Source: Ligustrum vulgare (lineage: Eukaryota > Streptophyta > Magnoliopsida > Lamiales > Oleaceae). Taken from it: a stretch of DNA of 64,000 nucleotides. Numbering within the stretch: position 1 is the stretch's first letter; every line of letters starts with the position of its first letter. Below the pieces are notes generated by a model. It searched no databases, was not told where the DNA came from, and saw only the letters and a program-made list of their open reading frames with translations. The DNA is taken from the NCBI GenBank assembly GCA_963555705.1, contig OY743183.1, positions 26,943,932-27,007,931 on the forward strand, written 5' to 3'. A program made the translations under genes and the position numbers. This document shows, in pieces, positions 20,624 through 31,937 of the stretch.

Positions 20624-21030
20624 GTGCCATGAGACAGACATTGTAAATTATTTATAGGGAAATAATTTGTAATGTAGTGCCATGAGACAGACATTGTAAA
20701 TTATTTTGAAGGAAATAATTTGTAACATCGTGCCATGAGACAAACATTGTAAATTATTTGTAGGAAAATAGTTTGTAACGTCATGCCATGATACTGACAT
20801 TGTAAATTATTTGTAGGGGAATAATTTGTAACGTCGTGTCATCACACAAACATTGTAAATTATTTGGATGAAAATAATTTGTAACGTCATGCCATAAGAC
20901 AGACATTGTAAATTATTTTTATGGAAATAATTTGTAACGTCGTGCCAGGTGACAAACATTGTAAATTATTTGGGGGGAGTAACTTGTGTAAAGTCATGCT
21001 GTATGGTGGACCTTGTAAGTTATTCTAGTG
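20624..21030. repeat. Tandem array B, eight 53-bp units
   Basis: GTGCCATGAGACAGACATTG-type starts at 20624, 20677, 20730, 20783, 20836, 20889, 20942 and 20996: period 53 with one 54. Each unit has TTGTAAATTATTTG then AAATAATTTGTAACGTC. The core resembles array A (GACCTTGTAAGTT), so B may derive from A by shortening and amplification. Confidence 0.92.
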
Positions 21031-21039
21031 CTTGATTTT

Positions 21040-21620
21040 TTGCTCTCATTCTTTTGAAGAAACACTTTTATTGAAGGGGGACTAAATTGTGGACCTCATT
21101 AAAACCTTACCCAGAAAAAATCCCTTGGAAAAAATCTGGATAAAGAAAAAGAGTACCTGTCGCTAACTCTGAAAGCAGTTAAACTGGGTGTGCAGGCTTG
21201 ACCTTACTGACAAAGATATAAATGGATGTGCAGCAAGTCCGTAATTAAAATTAAAGAAATGGGTTTGCAGACCCAACTATTCTATAACTAGACGACTCTA
21301 TAATTAATAAGAAGGACTTCCGTGAGAATGGTGCCTATTTGTAGTAGGACTTCAAATTTTCAATGTTCCATGGTAGGGAAAGGTGCTTGGAGTCCATGTT
21401 TCTCAAATTTTATGAGCCATTTCCGACCTTTCGAATGACCTCATCTGGTCTTTCCCAAATAGGTCCGACCTTCCCAGTTTGGTGACCGACAGCTTCACTT
21501 TGATGCAAGACAAGATCCCCCATTCTGAAGTCTCTCTTTTTAATCGGAGGTTAAACTTCTTGGACATGTCCTATTGATAAGCAATTATTTTTAGGGAGGT
21601 ATCCTCCCTGACTTCTTCCA
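21040..21620 (-). other. Integrase-to-3' region of the Tat element, degraded
   Basis: Minus-strand sequence downstream of the integrase core. It should hold the end of pol, but only short disconnected frames are seen. No separate gene is supported. Confidence 0.5.
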
Positions 21621-21626
21621 AGAGAT

Positions 21627-22400
21627 TTAGACGTTCCCTTTGTCCCCAATATGATCGGGCGATTCTGCAGACATTACGTAAAAACTGGGAATCCTCACTT
21701 CTATTGGAATGGCGGCTTCCATTCTAAAGGCTAGAATAAATGGAGTTTCCCCGATTGCTATCTTGAATGTTGTTCGATTCGTCCATAGAATTTCAGGAAG
21801 GACATCGGGCCAATCACCTTGGGCACTGTCTAGGCAAGTTCTCAGGTTTTGCAATATAAGTCTATTTGATACCTCTGCCAATCCATTACTTTGCAGGTGT
21901 GAAACTGAAGTTAACTTGTGTTCAATCCCCAAATTCCTGCAGAATTGCTTGAAGGCTTGATAATCGAACTGCCACCGATTGTCTGTGATCAATGTCTTGG
22001 AAAGATCAAAATAACAGATGATTGATTTTCAAACAAATGACTCCAACTTTTGTTCTGAGATTAAGGCGAGAGGTTCTGCCTCTACTCATTTTGTGAAGTA
22101 TTCCACAGTTTCTATTAAAAACTTAAATTGTCCATAAGCTATTGGAACGGCCCAAGTATGTCAATTCCCCATTGTGCAAACGGGTATGGGCACATAAACG
22201 AAGACAGCTCTTCCGTTGGTTGATGTTGTCGAGTTGCAAACCTTTAGCACTTATCATAAGTTTTCACATAGTTGAGGGTGTCCTTCATCATGCTTGGCCA
22301 GTAATAACCCTATCTTACCAATTTTGTTACTAGAGCTCTTGCTCCTTGGCGTCCTCCAAAATTTCCTTCATGAACCTCAGTCATAGAAAGGAATGCTTCT
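21627..22400 (-). pseudogene. Integrase core of the Tat element
   Basis: The open stretch 21992-21627 begins ITDNRWQFDYQAFKQFC, with the second catalytic Asp, and continues LQSNGLAEVSNR, with Glu at the expected 35-residue spacing. GDWPDVLPEILWTNRTT and GETPFILAF follow, all typical of gypsy integrases of this lineage. Sequence before it (22000-22400) has lost its frame. It would join element DNA to the chromosome. Confidence 0.88.
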
Positions 22401-22768
22401 CTCGGGGTCAGACATCGAATGTAGGGAAGTGTGAAGCTCCGATGGAACAAAGTGTTCTGCAAGATGGTGTACCTTGGAACTCTTGACTTGATCCTTCTGG
22501 CTTCTGCTTTATCATCTGGAAATTTTCCCAACATCAAGTATTCAATGATTGAATCCATCCAACAGGGCTCATGCTCCAAGATATCCATTACATCGGGTTG
22601 TTGTGAGTTACTGGACTCATGAAGTGCTCGCAAAAACATAGTTCTTTCTAAGTTATCCAAGTTGGAAAAAGTGAGTCTTGACAGGGCATCAGCTTTGTGA
22701 TTGGAGGACCTTGGTGTTTTATCTATGCTACAAGATTTCAACTTCCTTTGCAAGTCTAGAACCACCAT
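22310..22768 (-). pseudogene. Pol linker and integrase N-terminus of the Tat element
   Basis: A 152-codon open frame: SNHKADALSRL (end of the RNase H region) followed by a WMDSIIEYLMLGKFPDD segment and the zinc-binding start (REAFLSMTEVHEGNFGGRQGA with a conserved His). In functional copies this precedes the integrase core. Confidence 0.8.
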
Positions 22769-22864
22769 TCTATAAGATTAAATCTTCTCATCTTTTACTT
22801 TGAAAGTTCCATTAACTTGTTCTACCACCAAATGTGAATCACTCACGACCTTGACATGCTCAAC

Positions 22865-23056
22865 CTAGATATGTTGCGTGGCCTGAAGCCCTGCGATGAG
22901 AGCCTCATATTCTGCATCATTATTAGTGGCCAAGAAATCGAATCTACGTGCGCATTGAATTTTCATTGTTCCATCATCCTTTCTCAGTATGATTCCGACC
23001 CCCGACCCTGCGACATTCGATCCTCCATCAACTTGCAATATCCTCTTTCCTACCAT
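22865..23056 (-). pseudogene. Second RNase H (aRNH) of the Tat element
   Basis: Reads LQVDGGSNVAGSGVGIILR then NNDAEYEALIAGLQ. The D of the first block and E of the second are RNase H catalytic residues, in the Rnh arrangement common to plant genes. A second RNase H after the usual one is diagnostic of the Tat lineage. No full domain remains. Confidence 0.82.
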
Positions 23057-23120
23057 GACCTGTTGGCCTCCAAGGTCTTGGGGTGATGTTGGCGAAGAAA
23101 TCTACCTAACACCTGTGCCT

Positions 23121-24521
23121 TTATGCGTTTGAATTCAATGTCATATTCTCCGAGTTCAATTGACAATTTGAGCAGGCAACCAGAGACGTTCGGTTTTTAC
23201 AGTATCTGTTTAAATGTTGATTGGTGAGGACTGTTATGACATGAGCTTGAAAATAAGGTCTCAATTTTTTGGTTGTTGTGACAAGGGCAAGCGGGAGCTG
23301 CTTTGCTGGAGTGTGTCTAGTTTTAGCATCTAGTAACATTTTGCTGACTTAGTAGACTAGTTTCTGAACCTTCCCTTCTTCCTTGACTCGAACGATGCTA
23401 ACTGCATGCTCTAATACTGCTAGGTATAGAAAAAGATCATCCCCTAGATTTAGCTTCACTAGAATTGGTGGCGACCATAGATATTCCTTGAGCTTTCCGA
23501 AGGAAGTTTCACATTCTTCGTCCCACTTGAATTATTTATTTCCTCTGAGAGACTTGAAGAAAGAGAAGCATTTATCTGCTGCTCTTTACATGAAATGGCC
23601 AAGTGCTACTACTCTCCCTGTGATTTTCTGGATTTCCTTTATGTTCCTCGGAGGTTCCATAGATATAAGGGCTATGATTTTATCAGGATTGATTTCAATT
23701 CCACGCCGGGTGATCATAAATCCCAAAAATTTGACCGAGCTTACCCCGAAAGCGTACTTGGAAGGATTTAGCTTCATTTGATACTGTCGGAGTGTAGAGA
23801 AGATGTCTTCCAGGTCGGCTATATGGTATTTCTTTCTTGAGCTATTTACGACTATGTCATGAACATAAACTTCGATGTTTAATCCTTTGTGTTTGGAGAA
23901 GAGCATGTTTACAAGTATTTAGTAGGTAGCCCCAGCTTCTTTAACCCGAACGGCATGACCTTGTAGCATTATATTCCTTCGTCAGCCATGAAAGAATTTT
24001 CTCTTGGTCTTCTACACCATTTTGATCTAATGATACCCCGAGAAAGCGTCACGGAAGCTGTATAGCTCGAAACTTGATGTGTAGTCCACCAATCTATCAA
24101 TTCAGAGAAGATGATAACTATCTTTGGGACATGTTTTGTTCAGATCTGTGAAATATATGAGGACTCTTCATTTACCATTAGCCTTTTTCACCAAAACCAC
24201 GTTGGCTACCCATTATGGATACTTCACCTCCTTGATGAACACCACTTTCAAGATTTCCTCCTTGATTATTTGCCTTCTTTGGGTAGTAAGCTACATTCTT
24301 CACTATTTTACAGGCTTCTTATCAGGTTGGACGTTAAGCCTATGTACAAAAAGTGCAATGTCAATCCCGGGCATGTTCTCTGCTCTCCATGCAAAAATAT
24401 TGAGATTTCTTTTCAAGCACTTTGACAATTCTTCCTTCATGACTTTGGGAAGCACTTTTCCAATTGTGAAAGTTCTACCCTCTGAGATGAGAACTTCATC
24501 CAATTCTTCCACTGGTGACAT
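23121..24521 (-). pseudogene. Reverse transcriptase and first RNase H of the Tat element
   Basis: The region before RT ends with AWRAENMPGID (about 24350). The palm is readable only across several frames (VANVVLVKKANGK-type, then CPKDS-type blocks). At 23906-23586 a 106-codon stretch holds EVYVHDIVVNS, where the YVDD catalytic box has become YVHD, then LNPSKYAFGVSSVKFLGF and RRGIEINPDKI. RNase H 1 remnants are at 23339-23121 (LVTTTKKLRPYFQAH). Multiple stops make it dead. Confidence 0.85.
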
Positions 24522-24614
24522 ACATTCTTATGTGGGAGGTTTACATGACATTAACTCTGTTTCTCCCTTTCCAATGCATCTGATGTAACAATTTCTGGCC
24601 GTTGCTTGGTTAAC

Positions 24615-25229
24615 TCATACAGTTGTTATGCTTGCGAGAGTTGGGAACTTGATATCCAAGTGGTATGTTGACACAATTTCTCTTAAGCTATTCAAGAAAG
24701 GTCTTCCCAAGATAGCGTTATAAGACATCAGAGTCTTCACGACCTGAAACGGGGTCATTCTGGTGACCTGTTTTTCTCCTGATCCCAGAGAAGTTGGAAG
24801 ATCTAACAAACCTTCTAGTCTTACCATTCCACTGCAAAAACCAGTTAACGGAGTAATGACCTGTTGAAGTCGATCTTTTGGAAGTTGCATCTTGTCCAAA
24901 GCTTCTGAAGAAAGAACATTAGATGCTCTTCCGTTGTCTACAAGTACTCTTCTTACTTCAAAATTTGCAATCATGGCACTGATTAAGACTGCGTCATCAT
25001 GAGGATAAGAAATTCCTTCCATGTCAAGGTTTCTGAAACTTATGATGGCTAAAAGTTTGAGATTATTACTAGCCGACCCGACCTCCCAATGCCCAAGCCT
25101 AGTTCTTTCTGCCGTTATTTGAATCACCTTCTGAAGCATACCACCAACAATAAAATTTATGGTGCCAGCGGGCCTATTCTTCTCCTTCCTTTTCTCCTGA
25201 TCTTGAGGATCCTTATCATCTTTTTTCAC
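24615..25229 (-). pseudogene. Protease region of the Tat element
   Basis: 204 codons open. SYPHDDAVLISAMIANFEV precedes the active site VLVDNGRASNVL; the family has DNGS, so a Ser-to-Arg change. AILGRPFLNSL is the second conserved strand. It follows a Lys-rich segment that would link to gag. The aspartate is kept but the frame is not joined to gag or RT. Confidence 0.85.
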
Positions 25230-25776
25230 GTAATGTCCCAGGAAGCCCCTTTTGATGATGGCTTCTATTTCATGCAGGAGTATTCTGCATTTATATGTGA
25301 TATGACTTGGGCTCCTGTGAAAATCACAGTATTTATTACGATTTCGCTTATCGATTTTTCTTCTAATAGGTCTCGGCTAGCACAGGTCTTCTCGACCTTT
25401 AATTTCCACGAGAATGTGAGACTGAGGTGCGTTTAAAGGAGTTGAGTTCTGATGCCCGTAATTGTTCCCCTTTGTGCTGGACCAGGTAGAGTTTCGTCTA
25501 TCTTCTTGTCTTAACCTTTTATTTCCCTACCTGACAGGTTCCGTAGATTGTGCTGTTGTTGATCCATGAATCTGATCCTGTACTCTGACTGACAACAGGG
25601 TTTCTTCCATGTTTATGTATTTTTTCCCTTCTGAGGATTTCAGTTATGTTTGTAGGCAGATAGATCCTTAGACAAGGGCAAACTAAATTCTTGGCACCGT
25701 ATGTCTAGGGTTAAAGTCGAAATCTCCGATGTGATGTGAAGATCGAGAATTTGAAGCCTCTCACCGTTGAAGTGGG

Positions 25777-26573
25777 TCATAAACTCTCGTAGTATCTCAC
25801 TGGGTCTTGTCTCAAATGCGTCAGGGAAGCGGCTATCTTCTTTATCCTTTTGCTTCTTGCAAAGAAGGCTATGAATTTCTCAGTAAGATCAGGGAAGGAA
25901 AAAATTGGCCCTGATGGTATCATGGAAAACCAATCTCGAGCTGCATTGGTTAAGGTCTGTGGAAAGGCCTTGTATAATATTTGGTCAGGAGTATTCTGCA
26001 TGTCCATGACATTGGTGTAGGTATTCAGGTGGTTGTTGGGATTTGTGGTTCCGTCGTATTCCTTTATACGAGGATACTTGACTCTTTTTAGCAAGGGACT
26101 GATGTTATTTCAGGGATGAAAGGGGTTCTTCTCGTGGAAGAGGCTCGACCTTGTGTGTTCTATCTTATCCCGTTCGTTATTCCCTCTTGAATAATTCTGG
26201 AAATTTCTCGCTGTGTCAAGTTGGCAGAGCCTTCAATCCCCCCTCCCCCCCCCCCCCCCCCGATTCCCGGGGAATTGATATCCACAGGATTAACTGGCCT
26301 GTGATCTTCCCTGAGAATCATTCTAGGAGTGTTCATGTCGGGTAGTGCTTGACGACTAGCCTACTATTGAAGAATTTGACGAAGGTCATGGAATTGCTGC
26401 TGGAGTTCATTGAAAGCTTCTCGACTAACTGGTTCATTATCTGGTATAACTTCTAGATGTTGTTCTTCCTCTACATCTTCAAGAGGTGGGGGATTATCTC
26501 CTTCAGCTAATGTAGGGGACGGAATAAGTTGTCCCGTGGATGTGGAAGGACGATTTTGACGTCTATTGACCAT
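25777..26573 (-). pseudogene. gag: gag of the Tat element, broken
   Basis: The N-terminus (26573-26364, MVNRRQNRPSTSTGQLIPS) is acidic and ends in a Gln-rich coil. The capsid core (26094-25777) has PRIKEYDGTTNPNNHLNTY, AFPQTLTNAARDWFSMIPSG and FIAFFARSKRIKK, the usual Retrotrans_gag blocks. Between them, at 26245-26261, a run of 17 C (plus strand) breaks the frame. Downstream (25230-25776) the frames are lost. Confidence 0.85.
26245..26261. repeat. Poly-C tract in the Tat gag
   Basis: About 17 consecutive C on the plus strand, with CCCCCCT just before. It lies in gag coding sequence and is a likely slippage site. Confidence 0.9.
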
Positions 26574-26589
26574 GGCTATTCGAATCTTT

Positions 26590-26614
26590 TCCCACAGGCA
26601 GCGCCAATTGATGC
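26590..26614 (-). other. Primer-binding region of the Tat element
   Basis: On the minus strand, directly after the 5' LTR: GCATCAATTGGCGCTGCC then TGTGGGAA. The TTGGCGC...TGTGGGAA string follows the 5' LTR in many plant gypsy elements of this lineage. The tRNA was not assigned. Confidence 0.6.
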
Positions 26615-27293
26615 TGTAAAAATTTCTAACCTTGACATGACAAGATCTGGAGATGCTCGATCACTGGAAAAGATGAATAGATTCGCCTTAGATGACCTGC
26701 AAAAAAGGTAAGGAGGATTCTTCCCGTCGCCCATCCGATATCAGAATTAGTTTTCTGAAGAGAGAAAAGTAGAGAGAGAAATATATAACTGAAAAACTGT
26801 ATTAATGATTAATGAATCATATTCGATCAAAGGAGCTGTATTTATAGACCTTAAAATCCCGTAACCTTCCCCTATTATGAGAATGAGTCCTCTTTGAATA
26901 AGCTTACCTTTTAAGGGAAGAATCCTTATAAGGATTGAACTTCCCCTTTTTGGGATCTTTCCTTGTGGGGAGCATCTTATCTTTGAGTCCATGAATGTGG
27001 CCCATTCATGAAGCCCATAGATAAGAAATGACTCGAGGCCTGCTTGTCTGACTTTTGGTGTGATAAGATCGAGATGGGCCGACCTGAAAACCCATGGCCC
27101 AGCAAATACTCGACCTTATTCTCAGAATGTGACTGGGCATGAGGACAGATCTATGGGCATGTGAAGGGGAGCATCCGGTTAGGTCGGGAAATATGCCCGA
27201 CTTATAGCTCTTAATAGGGAAGACCTGTAATATTCAAGTCCATGGCCCATAGTCCTACTCTTAAATGATGTGATCGAGAATTCATACTGATCA
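26615..27293 (-). repeat. 5' LTR of the Tat element (679 bp)
   Basis: On the plus strand it starts TGTAAAAATTTC and ends ACTGATCA (TG...CA after orientation). It matches 17255-17952 with scattered differences. A minus-strand TATA box TATAAATA is at 26839-26846. Confidence 0.92.
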
Positions 27294-28889
27294 ATACTAA
27301 CAAAGAAATGAATAACAAAATGCACATTGTCCAAAATAAGCAACATTATAGAGTTTATTAGGAAATGATTTTTCCTTTCTCGTACATTACATAAATGATA
27401 AGTAATTTGGAAAGTATAGTTTACACCACAAAGGAGAAACCCAAAGGCAAGATATTAAGGACTCTTTCTTAACCACTCTTCTCCTTGAAGCTAGTTTATC
27501 CAAGTAAAACCTACAAAATAAGCTCTATTCCTTTCTATGTACTTCATTTTCTATAGCCTTTTCCTTTCAGATTTTGGCCTCCATTTCTACTGTTTTGAAA
27601 AATTCTTGGGCTTGGAGTTCTGTTGTCTTGTTTCTTGCCAAAGCCATTTCTTCAGTAATAAATTAGATAAAAAATAATGAATTTAAAAGCAACCAAAAAG
27701 AATATCTTAAAAAAGAAGGTGCGTGATACAACATACCTCCCTATCCCTGAACATAGAAATATGAAATGGAAATAGAAATGGAGATTATTTCCTGGAAATT
27801 AAACTCAAAGAATTCAAAATGTTGGAAGGGTAAGGGCAATAGCAAAGACAAACATTAGAGCATTCAATCCCTACACATTAACGTATTAGAATAGTTACGA
27901 AAACACCACTTACAATCAGACTTCGATTCTAATTTACATGCATGTGAAATATTTAGGACATGGTAAATTTTTCCTCATTTTTGTCCTTATATCAAAATTG
28001 ACCTCAGCGTTTCCCCTTCTAATCTGCAAAAATTGCACAAAACCAATTAAGTTAGATGTCAACCATGCACTTAGAAATAATATTATAACTATCGCAAATG
28101 CTATGCTTACATTTAGGAAAATCTTTGGAAGACGTCCACCCAAGTAGATAGTTGTCATTCCCCAACCAAGGAATGATCAGATACAATTTAATATTGCTGC
28201 TCTTTGTGATTGAAGTTTCTTGTTCAAAATCTCTAGTCAATAAAAAATTTCTTGTTGTAAAAAAGAATGGCATGTCCATTGCTTACAATTAAATACAAAT
28301 AGACACATTTCAGCAATTTCTGATGGTTTACACTCGTGTGAAGCAGTAATTCTTGCAACAACAAAAAAAAACACTTATGCATGGGTTTAAAATGTTAAGA
28401 AAAAAGAAAAGCACACCCCTTTCTTAGACTCTTTCTTTTGCGTATGCACAAATCATCATTATAAATACAAGAAAATCACTTAAAATTACACTACCTTTAG
28501 AAAATCATGAAAATGCACATAAAATAGGACCACTTTCATAATATTAAACGTAGCAGTGCAAAATGAAGACCACACACCACAAATAACAGTGGTGGCTTCA
28601 TTCTACCAGCGTGAGAAGAGGGAAAAGCAAAAGGAACGAGAGATGTTTGATGATGGTAGTAGGTACCGTTTCTGCATTTGAAGAGTCTTTTTCACAAAAA
28701 AAAAAAAAAAAATGGTGACAAAACGATGTTGTTTCTGTCAATACGGTGTGTTTTGGACGAAGGTGAACAGTGACATTTTCTTCACTCTTACATATTTGGT
28801 TAGGATATACAAATTGTTATTTAGGTTAACATTTTAGGGTTCCGTGGCAATCTCATGTTAAAATCAATTTCATACTTTACAAGCCACTA
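27294..28889. other. No recognised gene; host DNA or older repeat
   Basis: Only short frames. Two minus-strand stretches look exon-like but match nothing I recognise: about 27655-27560 (MALARNKTTELQAQEFF) and 28022-27938, which follows a TTTTTGCAG acceptor-like site and reads IRRGNAEVNFDIRTKMRKN. They could be captured gene pieces or chance. The region also holds an A-run near 28690. Confidence 0.35.
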
Positions 28890-29839
28890 TCTATATATCT
28901 ATATTCTATATACAATATATAAAAGCAGGTGAGTTTTCCCGCTTTTTATTGTGTTCACACTGCTGCTACTTCCAACCAATGATGAAATGAGGCTTAATTG
29001 TATAGATATTTTATGGAGATTTTTTTAACTTATTTATATTTGATTATTTGTGTTTAAACCTCTCTTTTAATAAAATTATTTTGATCTTTTAATGTTTTGA
29101 ATCTTAAAAATAAGTAATAGTGTTTAGTCATACAAATCCAACATTGAATTTTCATTTTTATTTTTATTGAATATTTAATCAAGTTATATTAAATTTTGTT
29201 ATAAATAATCCTACTTTTAAGTTATTTGTTACATATACATAATAACGTTCTTTTCTATATTATATTATTTATCAAAATAACTTTATTTACAATTACATTT
29301 AATTATTATTTAATTTTTTATTCCAAAAGGTCTCATATCACATTTTTCAACATTAATGGTCAAAAAATTTATTTATATTGTTTTGAAATTATATAGTTAT
29401 TAATGATTTTTTGTCCTAACAAGTCTAAAATTTAAAAAATAATTAACTATGTCGTGATATTAATTGTTATATTTTAATTAACCATGTCATGATATTAATT
29501 GTTATATTTTAATTAAATATTTATGATTCTTAAATTTCTACAACAATAAGTAAATTGTCTCCCAATTTACTTAACATAAAATTGAGATAATCAATGTTAT
29601 ATTATAATTTCCATCAAAAAAATAATTACGTTATATAAATATTGAAAACCTATAATACCATGAATTTGATGCATTTTTGTCGATCTCACAATTTTAGTAA
29701 TTTTTTTTTTTTTTTATAATTATCGAATTCGTTTCTTATACGTATTTTTTTCATTATCAATGGTCAAAACATTGAATCTTATCTTTTATACACATTGTCT
29801 ATATTATTGACTTTTTCATCTATTGTTTGATTGTTCAGA

Positions 29840-29961
29840 GTACATGAACATTGAAGACCCAACATTTAAGTGTTCATTTTGTAAGGCTAATCTTTGGTTC
29901 GAGGAGAGAGTGGATAAGTGTTATAAAACATGTCATAATCCGAAGTTCTCACTTTGTTGTA
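29840..29961 (+). pseudogene. Helitron Rep/helicase, N-terminal zinc-finger-like exon
   Basis: Reads YMNIEDPTFKCSFCKANLWF, then ERVDKCYKTCHNPKFSLCC. This Cys/His block (C-x2-C ... C..C-H ... CC) is found near the start of plant Helitron helicases. The reading frame is cut at the insertion at 29962 and resumes at 30619. Confidence 0.8.
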
Positions 29962-30618
29962 GGAGTGAACACGGTTTGGTTTGGGCAGTTTGTAGTAATA
30001 TTTCAAATCAAACTATTTAAAACGGTTTGAAATCTTTCCAAACCAAACCATTTCATTTTCTAAACAAAAATGAAAGCAAACTATTTTTTGCGGTTTGGTG
30101 CGGTTTGACACCGCGGATTTCCAACGAATTAATTAGTATATTCCAAAGTGAGTTCAAAGACACATATTCATCAAATATTTCGAATTTAAACTAGCTCAAT
30201 AATAGTATTCAGTTTCGAATTGAGTGCTTTATAAATAAAATGTAGTTAGTTCTTACATTAAAATTTTTATTTTAAGAAAATTTCTTGGATGATGATTATG
30301 AACTGTAGGAGCAAGAATTATTTTCAAATTGTTGTTGATTTGAACAAATTAATCTTTAATTCCTTAATTTTGATTTGTTGACGATAAAAATTGTGTTGCA
30401 TTTTTTTTTTTAAATTGAAGGTTTGCCTTTATTTTTATTTTTATTTTTTTTAAAATTTGACGGATTGGCTATTTGAAACTGCAATTTTGATAATTGAAAT
30501 CTAAACCAAACCATTTAAGGTAGTTTGGAATTTTTTCAAACCGAACCAAACCATTTCACATTTGAAACCGAACCAAACTATACCATTTGTTGCAATTTAG
30601 CTCGATTTGTTCACCCTC
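29962..30618. mobile_element. hAT- or Mutator-like non-autonomous element inside the Helitron exon (657 bp)
   Basis: Ends GGAGTGAACACGG and, inverted, GAGGGTGAACAAAT. It is flanked by CTTTGTTGTA (29952-29961) and CTTTGTTGTA (30619-30628), an exact 10-bp direct repeat of which 8-9 bp would be the true duplication. Internally it carries several AAACCAAACCATTT / GGTTTGGTTT inverted words. No transposase frame. Confidence 0.75.
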
Positions 30619-31258
30619 CTTTGTTGTATGCGAGGGAACGTGAAGATTCCTCTTATGGAAGATCATCATCTTATTTTGAGAGACTTGTTATATGGCAGGG
30701 ACGATAGGATTAAGAATTTTGTTGAGAACATTCGGACATATAATATGATATTTCCGTTCACTTCTATGGGGGAAATAGATAGTGGGCTGAATGATGGTAG
30801 AGGGACTCCTGTCTTCAGATTACACGGTCAAAATTGTCATAAGATTGGGAATCTGTTGCCTGATGACGGTTCAGCTCCGCAATTTGTTCAGCTTTACATT
30901 GTTGACAATGCAAATGAGGTTGAAAGCAGAAAAAGGGTCGTGGGGTACGTATTATGTATTTATTGCTTATATTTATATTGTTTACGAATAATTTTGTTGT
31001 GATAGTCAAAAATTTAATTTATATCTTTTAATGTACCCCGGTAGGAGTGAATCATGCGATTCAATGTTACATGATTGTATAGTTTCTGATTTGAATGATA
31101 TCCCGGACAAATACAACAATTTGGTAAGGCAATTTAGGTCGATTAGAGAAAAGATGATTGAGAAAAATACTTCAAATGTAAGACTTATACTTATTGATCG
31201 GTGGGCGATCGATGATAGGAGATATGATTTGCTGTTGTCGATGAAATTTCCAGATTGA
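30619..31258 (+). pseudogene. Helitron N-terminal domain and following exon
   Basis: The frame continues from 29961 as CMRGNVKIP and LILRDLLYG, then FVENIRTYNMIFPFTSMG, GLNDGRGTPVFRLHGQN and PDDGSAPQFVQLYIVDNAN, the helitron-like N domain. A GT donor at 30945 and AG acceptor at 31044 bound a likely 100-bp intron; the next exon reads SDLNDIPDKYNNLVRQFRS. The Rep HUH region and most of the helicase are deleted after about 31258. Confidence 0.8.
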
Positions 31259-31369
31259 TTGTTGGTGGATTTTGATAAACAACCTGGACACATGTATATC
31301 ATTATTGCGCCACTTGGTGGACCGTTGTAGCGAATAAGTGAAGTGCATCTTTTTTATTTGCCTTTACAG

Positions 31370-31830
31370 TGTCCATTGCTCTTTCTAAGAAATATTGATC
31401 ATACACATGGATTGTACAATGGAACGAGGTTGATAGTTACAAAAACTTGGTGACAATGATCTAGAAGGTCAAATTCTTTCTGACAACAATGCAGGACACA
31501 AATTTTTTATTCCAAGGACGTCGTTGAGCCCTTCTAATTTTAGGATACCTATTAGATTTCAAAAAAGACAATTTTCATTAATGGTGTCATATGCCATGAC
31601 TATCAATAAAAGTCAAGGAAAATCACTCTCGCATGTGAGACTTCTTCTTAAACGGCTAGTATTTACACATGAAAACTTTATGTTACGATTTCTAGGGTAA
31701 CAAATCGTTCCGGATTACAGATGTTGATTTTTGGTAAGAATGGAAGACCAACAAAATCAATAAACAATGTTGTATACAAAGAAGTATTCCAAAATTTGTA
31801 CTCATATGAAACCACTAAATGATGATCTTA
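31370..31830 (+). pseudogene. Helitron helicase C-terminus
   Basis: The blocks LLRNIDHTHGLYNGTRLIVT, AGHKFFIPRTSLSPSNFR, IPIRFQKRQFSL and MVSYAMTINKSQGKSL match the final helicase motifs of plant Helitrons (TINKSQG is motif V/VI-like). Shifts and an internal stop after FLG break it. It is joined to the N-part by a deletion of roughly the whole Rep and central helicase. Confidence 0.85.
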
Positions 31831-31909
31831 TATCTTATTTGCGAAATTTATTTATTTTATCTAAAGGATTCATCTAATTTCATATATTATCTTTAGTCAA
31901 ATGTTTCTT

Positions 31910-31937
31910 CCTGTGAATCGCACAGGTGATTCACTAG
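31910..31937 (+). other. Helitron 3' hairpin and CTAG terminus
   Basis: Perfect 6-bp stem CCTGTG / CACAGG with a 5-nt loop, then TGATTCA and CTAG. In Helitrons this hairpin is the termination signal for rolling-circle transfer. Confidence 0.9.

Larger units (their letters stand above)
17255..27293 (-). mobile_element. Ty3/gypsy element of the Tat lineage, coding-dead
   Basis: About 10.04 kb on the minus strand: 5' LTR 26615-27293, primer site, gag, protease, RT, RNase H, a second RNase H, integrase, a long 3' region with tandem arrays and an antisense ORF, polypurine tract, 3' LTR 17255-17952. Flanks are ATACC (17250-17254) and ATACT (27294-27298), a 5-bp duplication with one change. The second RNase H after the first, the long 3' region and the antisense ORF are hallmarks of Tat (Retand/Ogre-type) elements. 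Confidence 0.93.
28890..31937 (+). mobile_element. Helitron, autonomous-type remnant (3048 bp)
   Basis: The 5' end is TCTATATATCTATATTC preceded by host A (28889). The 3' end is a hairpin CCTGTG-AATCG-CACAGG (31910-31926), an 11-nt spacer and CTAG, followed by host T (31938). Insertion between A and T with no duplication is the Helitron rule. Inside are pieces of the Rep/helicase protein. The middle of the protein gene is deleted and a second element is inserted in its first part. Confidence 0.9.

Noticed and set aside
20204..21030. CRISPR-like array
   Set aside because: Repeats are contiguous tandem units with no unique spacers, inside a plant retrotransposon.
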